DNA from: an uncultured Campylobacter sp.
GTDB lineage: Bacteria > Campylobacterota > Campylobacteria > Campylobacterales > Campylobacteraceae
Reading direction: 5' to 3'
Assembly: GCF_937996225.1 (NCBI RefSeq)
Contig: NZ_CALKTC010000055.1
Location: 1 to 64,000, forward strand
DNA length: 64,000 bases
Of this stretch, positions 38,689 through 48,398 are shown one piece after another (position 1 is the stretch's first letter; each line of letters begins with the position of its first letter). The position numbers and the translations under genes are program-made. Below the pieces are notes generated by a model. That model was not told the DNA's origin, did no database searches, and was given only the letters and a program-made list of their open reading frames with translations.

Positions 38689-39737
38689 AAATATATCACC
38701 TAAGCCACACCGATCTGGACGGCTACGGCGCGCAGTTCGTCGCGGTGCACTACTTGACGGGCGTGGAATTTTTCAACGCCAACTACGGCAAGGAAATAAA
38801 CGAAAAATTTGATCTCATCCTCGTTCGTATCGATGAGCGGCTCGCTGCAGACACGGACGAGAAAAGCCTGGTTTTAATCACCGATCTAAATTTACTACCC
38901 GCGCAGTGCGAGAAATTTAGCGGCGAACTAGCCAGTCGCAACGCTCGCGTGATCCTTCTGGATCATCATCAAAGCGGACTTGAGTGCGCGAAAAAATTCC
39001 CGTGGTATTTCCTAGACTCTTCGCGCTGCGCTACGAAGATAACGTATGATTTTTTCAGTGCGATGTTCGGCGGCGCGGCGCGGCTGGATAAGCTCGTGCG
39101 CGTCGTAAACGCCGTGGATATCTGGCTAAAAGACGAGAGCGAGTTTGAGCTCGGCAAAGTCTGCCTCGGCATGGTCTCGGGCGCGAAAGAGATCAATAAA
39201 ATTATGTTTGAGCAGGAGAGCAGGGATTATATCTTTTTCTTGTTAGAAAAAATTTTTAAATTTCAAAATGAGCCGAGCGCGCACATCGCGCTAGATAGCG
39301 CACTGCACGGCATAAAGAAAGAATTTTTTAAAAGCGAGCGCGACGATACGCTAAGCAATCTCGTCTCGCACTTCGTAGTCGCCCGTCTAAGCGCGCAAAA
39401 GCAGCGCTTCGCGATCAATTATCTAGGTAAAAAAGGTATTTTGACCTACAATATCGGCAACGTAAGCGTCATCGGCAACGATTTTTTGACGCAAAACCCC
39501 GATGTCGATTTTTTCATCGATGTAACGAGCAAAAAAACGCTCAGCTTCCGCGCCGACGGCAAGATCGACGTTAGCGAAATGGCAAAGCTGCTCCTAGGCG
39601 GCGGCGGGCACGTAAACGCGAGCGGCGGGATGTTTGCGGGCTTTAAGGACGCGAGCTCGTACGAAGCCGTAAAGGCGCAAATCGTGGATCTAATCGAGAA
39701 AAAAACTCAAATTTCAAAGGAAGAAGATGAAAACTAA
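38685..39737 (+). CDS. DHH/DHHA1 phosphoesterase (NrnA/Orn-like)
   Basis: 350 residues. Metal-binding motifs are HTDLDG (8-13), the ITDLNL aspartate (about 67), LDHHQSG (93-95 DHH) and a C-terminal DHHA1 signature LLGGGGHVNASGG. Proteins of this type hydrolyse short oligonucleotides, pAp or c-di-AMP-type products. It is translationally coupled to the Rrf2 regulator on the left and the 80-residue gene on the right. The exact substrate cannot be given. Confidence 0.88.
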   Translation: MKIYHLSHTDLDGYGAQFVAVHYLTGVEFFNANYGKEINEKFDLILVRIDERLAADTDEKSLVLITDLNLLPAQCEKFSGELASRNARVILLDHHQSGLECAKKFPWYFLDSSRCATKITYDFFSAMFGGAARLDKLVRVVNAVDIWLKDESEFELGKVCLGMVSGAKEINKIMFEQESRDYIFFLLEKIFKFQNEPSAHIALDSALHGIKKEFFKSERDDTLSNLVSHFVVARLSAQKQRFAINYLGKKGILTYNIGNVSVIGNDFLTQNPDVDFFIDVTSKKTLSFRADGKIDVSEMAKLLLGGGGHVNASGGMFAGFKDASSYEAVKAQIVDLIEKKTQISKEEDEN

Positions 39738-39969
39738 TGACGAAAAAATCGCCGAGCAGGACCTCATCTACGAGATTAATATCCTGCTTGACGCGATGCT
39801 ACTTTATGCGGGCGTGAAACGCGAGCGGCTCGCTGATGCGGCGCAGCTGTATATCGAAAACATCGACGTCGTGCTACAAAACTCTGACGCTAGCGGCGCG
39901 GATGAGGTAATCGCCGTGGTCGAGTTTTTGCGTAGCAAACACGCGGAACTATTCGAAAATAAGGGCTAG
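39727..39969 (+). CDS. Conserved small hypothetical protein
   Basis: 80 residues, helical and acidic (MKTNDEKIAEQDLIYEINILL). No family recognised. It starts 11 bases before the stop of the DHH gene with AAGGAAG as ribosome site and is followed at once by a hairpin, so it ends the operon. Its tight coupling suggests it assists or regulates the phosphoesterase, but nothing proves it. Confidence 0.7.
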   Translation: MKTNDEKIAEQDLIYEINILLDAMLLYAGVKRERLADAAQLYIENIDVVLQNSDASGADEVIAVVEFLRSKHAELFENKG

Positions 39970-40003
39970 CTCGCGAAATTTTAAGCGAAATTTTGCGAGC
40001 TAG
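39966..40003 (+). terminator. Long hairpin ending the Rrf2-DHH operon
   Basis: CTAGCTCGC pairs with GCGAGCTAG, and the inner AAATTT words can extend the stem. It includes the stop codon of the gene at 39727. An AATTTTA tail follows. Confidence 0.7.
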
Positions 40004-41010
40004 AATTTTACGAAGCGCAAACTTGTGGAGTAGAATTTCATTTAGCGCAAAAATTTATAGAGCGAAATCTGCGAGATAAAATTTTGCGAAATAGAATTTC
40101 TAAAATGCGAAATACGTAATTTTGCGGACTTAGGCTCAAAATTTTAAAATTTAGCAAGTAGGCTTTGCGAATAAAATTTTAAGGCATGGCAGTTGCAGAA
40201 TTTAATTTTAAAATTTTATGCCGTCAAACAAGAGCAAAATTTCAAGGCTTAGAATTTACGCTAAGTAATTCCGCACAATAGCAAATTTAAAATTTTAAGT
40301 GCATTTTGCGGCACGGAATTTTGCAAAAAATTTTAGACAACGCGGGACGGCTCTGAGTAAAATTCTAATCTAGGCTTCGCGCGGAATTTTGCGCTCAACT
40401 AAGGTGCAAAATTTAAATATAAAGGCTAAATCTTTGCTTGCCTGTGATGCAAAGATTACCCAGATTGCGGAATTTTAAATTTAAAAGCACGGTTCTGCCG
40501 TCTAAGATCAAAGAAATGGCATAGCGCCTAAGCTTGCTGAAATGACAAAGCTCGCTTTGAAGGGAAGGGAGAATTTTATCTGCAAAAGCGCAGAGATGGC
40601 ATTTTAAGATATTTTTGTTATTTCTAAGCGAAAAAGATCCGCGCTGGAAGCTTTTAAATAAACGCGCTTGATAAAATATTATCGCTAGATATGATGCAGG
40701 TGCAGGTAAGTACGCCCGAATGCGGCGAAATAAAACTAACGTGGCGCCCTATAGTCGCAAAGCCAGGCATTGTAAAATAAAAAGCTTGGGTAGAGCGCTT
40801 AGAAACAAAATATCGCAAAATAAGACGTCTGCAAAGCAAGGTGTCTATAAGATGAAGCGTCGTAAAATAGAATAGAAAGCAACGTGTCGATAAAATAGAC
40901 ACCGCGAATCAGAATTTCGTAGCAGTAACGCAGGACGCAATTAAATTTTAAGCAGACGTCGCACCAAATTTTGAAATTTTATGAATTTAAAACTTTATGA
41001 AAGGATAGAA
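39970..41010. other. Large non-coding gap of degenerate AT-repeats
   Basis: The first 400 bases (39980-40400) are a chain of units such as GCGAAATTTTGCGAGCTAGAA, TAGAATTT and GCGAAAT spaced about 20-25 bases, with no stable open frame. The rest (40400-41010) is less repetitive; a minus-strand 82-codon frame at 40654-40902 has no motif or ribosome site. No RNA gene is seen. Confidence 0.55.
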
Positions 41011-42204
41011 ATGAAAAAGATTTTTTTGTTTGCATGTCTCATGCTTTTGGGCTCGCAGCTTTTCGGCGACGATAAGGTATATCGCCTAAGACTTGCTAGT
41101 ACGTGGGAGGCGACTACGCCCGTTTTGGGCGCTGCTGCTGAGGATTTTAAAAACTATGCCGAAAGCCTTAGCGGTGGTAGGCTTCAGATCCGCATCGATA
41201 CGCCGAGCAAGCACAAGGCAAGCTTTGGCATCTTCGACTTCGTCAAAAGCGGACAATACGATCTAGGATATACTTCGCTTTATTATTATAAAGGCAAAGA
41301 CGCCAAAACTATGCTCTGGACGGCAGTGCCTTTCGGTATGACTACTGATGAGCAGCACGCGTGGTATTACTATGGTGGTGGGCGAGAGCTTAACGATAAG
41401 ATGTTCGCGCAATACGGCATAAAGACCTTTTTGATGGGATCTACCGGCATGCAAATGGGCGGCTGGTTTAAAAAAGAGATCAACTCGGTAGCAGATTTGC
41501 AAGGGCTTAAATTCCGCATACCGGGGCTAGGCGGAGAGGTGATGAGCAAGCTGGGCGCTACTATAAACACGGTGCCTACGGGCGAGCTATTTATGGCGTT
41601 AGAGATGGGTACGATCGACGCGGTCGAGTGGGTAAGCCCTGTCTATGATATGCCACTTGGATTTCATAAAGTGGCTAAATACTACTACACAGGCTGGCAA
41701 GAACCTATGGGAGACTGCCAGCTGCTGGTAAATCAAAAGGCGCTAGAGAAGCTGCCTGCGGATCTTCAAGCGATCTTAGAGGCTGCAGCAAGACTTGCCG
41801 GAGAGAACTTCCAAAATAAGGGCTTTTACGAAAACGCTCGCATTTGGGCGGAGCTAAAAGCGCAGTTTCCGGACGTGCAGGTGCGCGACTTCCCTGCGGA
41901 CGTGATAGCCGCACTTAAAAAAGCAACGAATGAAATTTTAGACGAAGAAGCGGCGAAAGATCCGATGTTTAAAGAGATCCTAGACAGCCAGCGCGCGTTT
42001 TTGAAAATCGGTAGAGAATGGAACAAAATAAGCACCGTAGCCTACATAAATAACGTAAGTGGCATCGCGGGCGAAAGCATAGCAAATCCAATCTCCGCAA
42101 GCCCTAGCGGTACGACAAGCTCAGATTCTGCAAGCAGCGAAAATCACGGCGCTGCGAGCGATTCTAACGCGACGGACAGCAAAAATTTAGGAGCGACAAA
42201 GTAA
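41011..42204 (+). CDS. TRAP transporter substrate-binding protein, TakP-like
   Basis: Start chosen at ATG 41011, which opens the signal peptide MKKIFLFACLMLLGSQLFG and has AAGGAT upstream. 397 residues. The periplasmic DctP fold shows LRLASTWEATTPVLG, YDLGYTSLYYYKGKD, QMGGWFKKEINSVADLQGLKFRIPGLGGEVMSKLG, and EMGTIDAVEWVSPVYDMPLGFHKVAKYYYTGW, strongly like the 2-oxoacid-binding TakP group. The last 35 residues are Ser/Thr/Asn-rich and unlike the family. No TRAP permease genes are nearby, so it is an orphan or works with distant permeases. Confidence 0.9.
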   Translation: MKKIFLFACLMLLGSQLFGDDKVYRLRLASTWEATTPVLGAAAEDFKNYAESLSGGRLQIRIDTPSKHKASFGIFDFVKSGQYDLGYTSLYYYKGKDAKTMLWTAVPFGMTTDEQHAWYYYGGGRELNDKMFAQYGIKTFLMGSTGMQMGGWFKKEINSVADLQGLKFRIPGLGGEVMSKLGATINTVPTGELFMALEMGTIDAVEWVSPVYDMPLGFHKVAKYYYTGWQEPMGDCQLLVNQKALEKLPADLQAILEAAARLAGENFQNKGFYENARIWAELKAQFPDVQVRDFPADVIAALKKATNEILDEEAAKDPMFKEILDSQRAFLKIGREWNKISTVAYINNVSGIAGESIANPISASPSGTTSSDSASSENHGAASDSNATDSKNLGATK

Positions 42205-43104
42205 AGTGGGTGCTGCTAGCGATAAAAATTAAAGCGAGACGAACAGACCGGCACAATAAGTAGCTCAGGCGCGACAAGCGGCAGAAATTTTAACTACTTT
42301 TGATAAAGTAGATGGAATTCTGCCGCAGTAGCTTTGGCGCAATGGCTTCAATATCAGAGCCTAGTTTCATAAATCTCGTCCGCAAGCAGGCAGAAGCTTT
42401 GGCGCAATAGCTTTAACATCGCAAGCGGCGCGATCTAGCGCAGCAAAGGGCCCCCACGTGAAATAGAACGCCAAAAACACGCGATGAAACAAAATTTTAA
42501 AAATTGTGAATTCCAAGCACGACAGAATTCGGAATTTTAAATCTAAAATTTTAAAATCAAAATTTATGGATTTCAGACGGAGCGCGAAACTACTCCGGTT
42601 ATGCTAGAAACCGGTATTTGCGACCATTAAGACTAAAAGCCGCGTCTAGCATTTTAAAAAAGCCTATGAGCCTTTTGCATTTATATATTAAAATCACAAA
42701 AATTGCATTTGCGTTATTAAAATTATGGCATTTCTTGGCAATATAGGCTAATTCGCATAAAATCAGCCTGCACGCGTTAAAATTTAATCAATAATGTAAT
42801 TTGGCAAGATTTGTCGCGATAAAATAGCCTTATTATCATGCTTATCTTTAAAATTTACTCCATTGCGCCGCTCTTATAGAGACTACATTTATTAGGATTT
42901 GATAAATCACGAATGCCCAGTATCTGCCGCCACATCTATTAACGCAATAGCAGATAAATTTCTATGCCCTTTTATCGATAGTGCAACTACGCAAAAAAGC
43001 GTATTAATACCGCGAAATTTATTGAATTCTTGAAATTTTTGATCTTTAAAATATCGCGAGACGGCTAGATCGCTAAAAATTTCATATTATTTGAATTGAT
43101 TGTT
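42205..43104. other. Large non-coding gap, possible decayed tail and AT-rich region
   Basis: Directly after the TRAP gene stop the same frame, despite further stops, reads GTISSSGATSG, resembling the gene's own Ser/Gly/Ala tail. Two 19-base near-copies (GCTTTGGCGCAATGGCTT at 42331, GCTTTGGCGCAATAGCTT at 42396) follow. From 42640 to 43100 the DNA is strongly AT-rich with no frame of note. Confidence 0.5.
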
Positions 43105-43140
43105 AAAAAGTAGATTCGGAAGCATAGCCCCCGAATCTAC
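43105..43140 (-). terminator. Rho-independent terminator of fdhF
   Basis: GTAGATTCGG (43110-43119) and CCGAATCTAC (43131-43140) form a perfect 10-bp stem; on the minus strand five T follow. It starts 17 bases after the fdhF stop. Confidence 0.88.
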
Positions 43141-43156
43141 GGATAAGATTAAATTC

Positions 43157-45424
43157 TTAGAATTTAATCGGATGGTGGTGGAAGTCGTCGTAAACGACCT
43201 TGTTGGTCTGAAACTTAATGCGCTTAAGCTCGCGGATACGCAAAAATTCCTCTTCATCGATCTTTTTAATCTGAATCGCCGCCTTAAACGTAGGAGTTTT
43301 GGCGATTAGATCCCAGCCGCCGCTCGTTAGCTCGTTGCAGCAGCTCTCCCAGTAGTGATAAGACATTTGAATGATACCGTCCATTATACACTCGGTGATG
43401 TCGGCCTTGATCGCGATATAGCCGTAGCGGCTCCACGCGACGATGAAATCGCCCTGTGAAATTCCGTATCGCTCGGCGAGTTTCGGATTCATTTCCGCAA
43501 TCGGTCCTATCGCGTCGCCGCCCTGCTCGACGGTCTTAGAGCGCCTAGTCATCGCGCCTCCTGCGTACTCGTAAACCTTACGCGTAGTTAGAAGCTGGAT
43601 TGGGAACTCCGCATCGGTCTTCTCGTCCACGGAGCCTGCCATTACAGGATAATCTTTCGGCATATTCATACGTTTTGCGAATTCCTCTTTGGCGCTTTCG
43701 ATCTTGCTCTTATCATCCACGAATAGAACCGGGACGAAATTTCCTTTACCGTCCGGGGTAAAGAATTTCTTATCAAGATACAATGCAGGTCCGCCCATAG
43801 AATTCTCATCAGGGCACGGCCAGTGAAGTCCGTGGTATTTTTTGATACGGTAATAGCTCATTCCGCCGTAGTTGTGCGGAGCTACCCTGCGCACCTCTTC
43901 CCAAATCTGCTCTGGAGATTGAAATGTGAAATAATCCCCTAGACCTAGGCGTCTGGCAAGCTCGCAGATGATAGCCCAGTCTTGTCTAGCTTGTCCCGGA
44001 GGGGCAACCACAATCTCGCTATGCTGTACGCGGCGCTCTGCATTTGCATAAGTGCCCTCCTTCTCGCCGCTGCAAGCTCCAGGGAGCACGACATCTGCTT
44101 TGCGGCTCGTCTCGGTTAAGAAGATATCTTGGATCACATACATCTCTACCTGCGAAATCGCGCGCAAGAAGTGGTTCGCGTTCGGATCGGTCATAACCGG
44201 GTTTTCGCCCATCGTCCAGAAGAATTTTACCCTACCATCAAGAATTGCGTCAGGCACTTCGGTTTTATGAATGCCGATCTTGCCATTTAGATGACCTTTC
44301 GGCAAATTCCACTGGCGCTCAAACCAATCACGGGCACTCTCGTCGGTTACAGCTTTATAGCCGGTAAATACGTTAGGAAGCATTCCCATATCGCAGCAGC
44401 CTTGAACGTTTTCTTGTCCACGGATCGGTAGATCGCCGCTGCCTAGCTCGCCTACGTTGCCCGTTACAAGCATTAAATTTGAAATGTCGCAGACCGCGCC
44501 CACGCCGTGGTTGAAGTGAGTTACACCCATACCGTGCGTGATAACCGCAGGTCGCGTAGTAGCGTAAATTCTAGCCGCTTTTCTAATATCTTCAGCGTTT
44601 AACCTAGTGTATTTAGCTACGGCCTCAGGCGAATAATCCTTAACCGCCTCTTTTACATATTCAAAGCCCTTGGTGTATTTCTCAACGAATTCATGATTTA
44701 CCAAATCCTCGTCGATAATAGCATGGATTAAAGCGTTTATAACCGGGATATTGTGCTCCGGCTCAAGCTGGAGGTGGATATCTGCGCGATTTGCAAATTC
44801 CGTCTTAACCGGGTCAATGACGATGAGTTTAGCGCCTCTATTTAACGCTCTTTGAACGTGCATAGCTACGATCGGATGGCCATTTTCCGGGTTTGAGCCG
44901 ATCATCATAATGCAGTTACTGTGAGTTCCGATCTCCGTGAAGCTATTTGTAGCCGCTCCGTTACCGATTGTTTTGGCAAGACCTGCCACAGTCGGAGCGT
45001 GTCAAATGCGCGCGCAGTGATCGATATTATTCGTGCCTAAAATTCTAAGTAGCTTCTGCGCTACGTAGTTATCCTCATGCGTACAGCGTGCAGAATAGTT
45101 TCCGGCTATCGCGTCGGCGCCGTATTTTTCTTTAACCTCGAGCATCTTTTTAGCAACCAAATCAAGCGCTTCGTCCCAGCTAGCCTCGACCAAATCGCCG
45201 TCTTTACTAAATTTGCCATTCTTTTTACGAATTAGCGGAGTAGTAAGCCTATCTCTAGAGCCTACGTAATTCCATCCGTAATAACCTTTCAAACATAAAC
45301 AACCCTGATTTACGGGGTTGTCGCTTACGCCGGTTGCGGATTTGATATAGTTGTCTTCCGCAGTCAGCTCGATTTGACAGCCTGTGCCACAATAAGGGCA
45401 TATGACCTTGCCTTTATTCGCCAT
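43157..45424 (-). CDS. fdhF: Formate dehydrogenase H, selenocysteine-containing
   Basis: Read as one gene through an in-frame UGA at 45004-45002 it gives 755 residues, with start ATG 45424 (AAGGAGAAA upstream). The frame reads DHCARI-UGA-HAPTVAGLAKTIGNGA; E. coli FdhF has selenocysteine 140 in the same context, here it is residue 141. N-terminal [4Fe-4S] ligands are Cys9, Cys12, Cys16 and Cys44 (ICPYCGTGCQ, CLKGYYGW). The molybdopterin-guanine dinucleotide domains follow (GSNPENGHPIVAMHV, THGMGVTHFNHGVGAV, GELGSGDLPIRGQENVQGCCDMG). It oxidises formate to CO2 in a cytosolic complex with Hyf. A SECIS-like hairpin follows the UGA, and a terminator follows the gene. It is divergent from the hyf operon. 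Confidence 0.96.
44954..44999 (-). promoter_or_regulatory. SECIS element for selenocysteine insertion in fdhF
   Basis: In the mRNA, immediately 3' of UGA, CGCTCCG pairs with CGGAGCG (44993-44999 with 44954-44960), and an inner stem TGGCA/TGCCA (44984-44988 with 44974-44978) carries the loop GGTCT. The E. coli fdhF SECIS loop is AGGUCU, the SelB contact. Confidence 0.9.
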
Positions 45425-45476
45425 ATTTTCTCCTTTCGAAAATACTAAACATGCAAAATTACCATATATGCAATTT

Positions 45477-45489
45477 CGGCACAATTATA
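45477..45489 (-). promoter_or_regulatory. Promoter of fdhF
   Basis: TATAAT reads 45489-45484 on the minus strand; the start point would be about 45477, giving a 50-base leader before the ATG at 45424. The CGTCA dyad next to hyfA is not repeated here. Confidence 0.6.
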
Positions 45490-45719
45490 TAAATTCTTAC
45501 CTAAAATAAAATTGAAATTTTGCCTTAAGCTAAAAGAATTTTTTCAATTATAATTAGGAGTAAGTTGGGGTAATTTCAGTAGCAATTTAAATTTTAAAAT
45601 ATACTTTAATACTGATATACTAGACTTTTAAAGCAAATAATCAACGAACCGGTTTAAAAAAGAAATTAGTTTTTAAATTTAAGCTTTGAAAGCAAATTTA
45701 TCAAATAAATTCCAAATAT

Positions 45720-45735
45720 CGTCAGATAAATGACG
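45720..45735. promoter_or_regulatory. 5-N6-5 dyad at -41.5 of hyfA, candidate Crp/Fnr-family operator
   Basis: CGTCA-GATAAA-TGACG is a perfect dyad with the exact spacing of CRP-type sites. Its centre (45727.5) lies 41.5 bases upstream of the start point inferred from the TATAAT at 45757, the usual position of class II activation. A Crp/Fnr protein is encoded at 56494-57132. Confidence 0.6.
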
Positions 45736-45756
45736 GAATTTTTTTACGGACTTAAA

Positions 45757-45769
45757 TATAATTACACCA
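45757..45769 (+). promoter_or_regulatory. Promoter of the hyf operon
   Basis: Perfect TATAAT at 45757-45762, start point about 45769, leader of 50 bases, ribosome site AAGGAGAAAGGT before hyfA. The -35 region is a T run as is common in Campylobacter. Confidence 0.7.
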
Positions 45770-45818
45770 AAATTTTTAGTAAAAAATTTTTAAAATTCCT
45801 TAAGTCAAGGAGAAAGGT

Positions 45819-46418
45819 ATGAAACAACATAAATTTGTAATCTGCGATTACAAACGATGTATCGGTTGCACGACGTGCATGGCGGCCTGTTACTCAAGTG
45901 CCTACGAGCGCGGCAAGCTTGCTAAATCGCGACTTACCGTGCTTAGACAGGCTTACGGCGTTATGCCTACGCAGTGCAGGCAGTGCGATGACGGACCATG
46001 CGCAAACGTCTGCCCTACCGGTGCGCTTCGCTTCGATAATAATTATATCGAATTGCACGAAGAAATTTGCATCGGATGCAAGATGTGTACGCTCGCCTGT
46101 CCTTATGGCGCGATCAGCTCGAATGCCGAGCTTATGCCGTCAGTAAATTATGCGGTCGAGCCGAAGTATTATCTCGAGATCGAAAGCCAAGCGGGCGCCA
46201 AAAGCACCGCCATCAAATGCGATCTATGCAACGGACGCGAGAACGGTCCTGCATGCGTCGAGGTTTGCCCAACTAGCGCTATCATTATGATAGATCCTAA
46301 AGAGGGTAAGCATAAATTGGGCTTTGCGATAGACTACGATGCGGCTAATGCTTTTGCAAAAGACGTATTAAACGGCGAAATCAGTTGCGTCGCCAAAAAA
46401 GAAGGAGGCGCAAAATGA
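45819..46418 (+). CDS. hyfA: Hydrogenase-4 electron-transfer subunit, four [4Fe-4S]
   Basis: 199 residues, HycB/HyfA family. Four cluster-binding groups: CIGCTTCMAACY, CRQCDDGPCANVCP, CIGCKMCTLACP, CDLCNGRENGPACVEVCP. It carries electrons from formate dehydrogenase H into the hydrogenase. First gene of the operon; its TGA overlaps the hyfB ATG. Cytoplasmic. The C-terminus after Cys cluster 4 is short and may dock to HyfI/HyfH. Confidence 0.95.
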   Translation: MKQHKFVICDYKRCIGCTTCMAACYSSAYERGKLAKSRLTVLRQAYGVMPTQCRQCDDGPCANVCPTGALRFDNNYIELHEEICIGCKMCTLACPYGAISSNAELMPSVNYAVEPKYYLEIESQAGAKSTAIKCDLCNGRENGPACVEVCPTSAIIMIDPKEGKHKLGFAIDYDAANAFAKDVLNGEISCVAKKEGGAK

Positions 46419-48388
46419 TAAGCGTCTATACTTTATTTATCGTCAGTGCAGTAATTAGTATCCTTTTATACTGCGCTCCAAAAACTGCCGTTAAGGTAGG
46501 ATTTGGATTAGGTGCTATCAGCTGTTTTTATGCGATGTGTCATTTCGTAGCCAATATGGGCGTAAGCGATAGCTTCGTTTTGGGCGGCACTTTCTTATAT
46601 GCGCCAAAATTTGCTTTAAGTCCGCTTGGAAATTTCTTCAGTTTCGTAGTCGTTTTTATAGGCTTTGCAAGCAGCGTTTACGGTATGAGCTACGCCGAGG
46701 AATATATCGGAAAGGCAAATATTGGCGTTTTTGCATGTTTATTTAATACCTTCATCTTATCTATGCTTTTAGTCATCAGTGCGGATAATGTATTTTGCTT
46801 CGCTGTTTTATGGGAGCTTATGACGTTAATCTCGTCATTTCTAATCATAGTAAACGATGGCAAAGGCACGCTCAAAGCCGTTATGGTATATCTAGGTATA
46901 GCGCAGATCGGTGCATTTTGTATCACCTGTGGATTACTTATCATTGCAAACTACGCAGGCAGCTTCGAATTTGCGGAGTGGGGAAAAGTAAATATGCCGA
47001 TGGGCGCTTCTGTAGCAGCATTCATCTTGTTTTTGGTCGGCTTCGGCTCAAAAGCGGGAATGTGGCCTTTTCACGTTTGGCTACCGCAAGCTCACCCTGC
47101 GGCTCCATCAAATGTCTCTGCGCTAATGAGCGGCGTTATGATTAAAGTAGCGCTCTTTACCCTTGTTAAATTTACACTATTTTTACCGCTAAGCATCTAT
47201 TTTGGGCTTGCAGTTTTGATCCTAGGAGCAGCTAGCTCGCTTTTTGGCGTTTTATACGCGTTGTGCCAGCACGACTTTAAAGCACTTCTTGCGTACCACT
47301 CGGTTGAAAATATCGGCATTATCTTGCTGGGTCTTGGCACTGGAATTTACGGCGTCGCAGCAGGCAATGTAACACTAGCCGCAGTCGGATTTTTAGCAGG
47401 CTGCTACCACGTAGTAAATCACGCGATATTCAAAGGCTTACTATTCTTATGTGCAGGCTCTGTAATCCACGCTACTCATACGCAAAATATGGACGTGCTA
47501 GGAGGGCTAGCTAAAAAAATGCCTCTAACCGCGGTCGGTATGTTTATCGGCATCATGGGTATTGCAGCGCTTCCTCCGGTAAACGGCTTCGTTTCAGAGT
47601 GGTTTACCTATCAAGGAATGCTTCAAGGCGCTAAGGAAAGCGGAATTTTCATTAGATACGCTTTCTCGCTAGCAGTAGTCGCACTTGCGCTTACGGGCGT
47701 TTTAGTCGGTATGCACTTAAAACTATATGCGGTAATCTTTGCAGGAACCCCAAGAGATGAAAAAATTTGGGAAAATGCAAAAGAAAGTCCTCTTGGGATG
47801 GTTTTAGGAATGATCATACTGATGATAGGCTGCGTGGGATTTGGCGTAGGCGCACACTTCATAGTCGATTACATCATGCAGGCGGTAAATTCTATTACTT
47901 CCAATAGTGGGTATGTCGCAAGCCTAGGCGCTTCGTCAATCACTTCGCCTTTGGGAAGTATCGTTTCAACTCCTCTTATTGCAGTAATTTTGTGTTCTAC
48001 AATGCTGCTTCCGTTTATCATCCTAGCAGTTATGAAAGCAAATCGCGACAAACCTCGCGAGACAGATCCTTGGGCATGCGGTTTTAAATATAGCCCTCGC
48101 ATGCAGATGACCGGCGGTCCTTTTACCGGCGATTTAAGAAAGATTATGGACTGGTTATTTAGAGGTCATAAACGCAGAATAGAGCAAAACGGCTACTTCG
48201 GACCGATCGAGTATCACAACCACCCACAAGACATTTGGTGGACGATGATTTATCAACCGGTAATCGATTGGAGTAAGAAGATCGCCGATAAGATAGGAAT
48301 TATTCAAAGCGGCTATGCAAATTTATATACGCTTTACATCCTAATCTATCTTTGCGCGATACTGGGCGTCGGATATTTCTTGATCTAG
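46415..48388 (+). CDS. hyfB: Hydrogenase-4 membrane subunit B (Mrp/NuoL-like)
   Basis: 657 residues, ATG 46415 with AAGGAGG; an upstream in-frame start would add ten basic residues. About 16 transmembrane helices. Antiporter-type features: WELMTLISSFLIIVNDGKG, the charged helix GSKAGMWPFHVWLPQAHPAAPSNVSALMSGVMIK and LLAYHSVENIGIILLGLGTGIYG. It would be the proton/ion-translocating arm joined to HyfC. The C-terminal loop DPWACGFKYSPRMQMTGGPFTGDLRK is typical for HycC/HyfB. Confidence 0.94.
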   Translation: MISVYTLFIVSAVISILLYCAPKTAVKVGFGLGAISCFYAMCHFVANMGVSDSFVLGGTFLYAPKFALSPLGNFFSFVVVFIGFASSVYGMSYAEEYIGKANIGVFACLFNTFILSMLLVISADNVFCFAVLWELMTLISSFLIIVNDGKGTLKAVMVYLGIAQIGAFCITCGLLIIANYAGSFEFAEWGKVNMPMGASVAAFILFLVGFGSKAGMWPFHVWLPQAHPAAPSNVSALMSGVMIKVALFTLVKFTLFLPLSIYFGLAVLILGAASSLFGVLYALCQHDFKALLAYHSVENIGIILLGLGTGIYGVAAGNVTLAAVGFLAGCYHVVNHAIFKGLLFLCAGSVIHATHTQNMDVLGGLAKKMPLTAVGMFIGIMGIAALPPVNGFVSEWFTYQGMLQGAKESGIFIRYAFSLAVVALALTGVLVGMHLKLYAVIFAGTPRDEKIWENAKESPLGMVLGMIILMIGCVGFGVGAHFIVDYIMQAVNSITSNSGYVASLGASSITSPLGSIVSTPLIAVILCSTMLLPFIILAVMKANRDKPRETDPWACGFKYSPRMQMTGGPFTGDLRKIMDWLFRGHKRRIEQNGYFGPIEYHNHPQDIWWTMIYQPVIDWSKKIADKIGIIQSGYANLYTLYILIYLCAILGVGYFLI

Positions 48389-48398
48389 GAGGTTTAAG

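Noticed and set aside
40654..40902. 82-codon minus-strand frame in the gap before the TRAP gene
   Set aside because: No ribosome site, no motif, and the surrounding DNA is degenerate.
45002..45484. Short N-terminal formate dehydrogenase gene ending at TGA 45002 plus a separate downstream gene
   Set aside because: The TGA is in the exact selenocysteine context and is followed by a SECIS hairpin, so this is one gene; the 20 residues before ATG 45424 are leader sequence overlapping the promoter.
45685..45705. TTTGA-N11-TCAAA inverted repeat upstream of hyfA as an FNR site
   Set aside because: The spacing is wrong for FNR or CRP and the arms are common in AT-rich DNA; the CGTCA dyad at 45720 fits much better.
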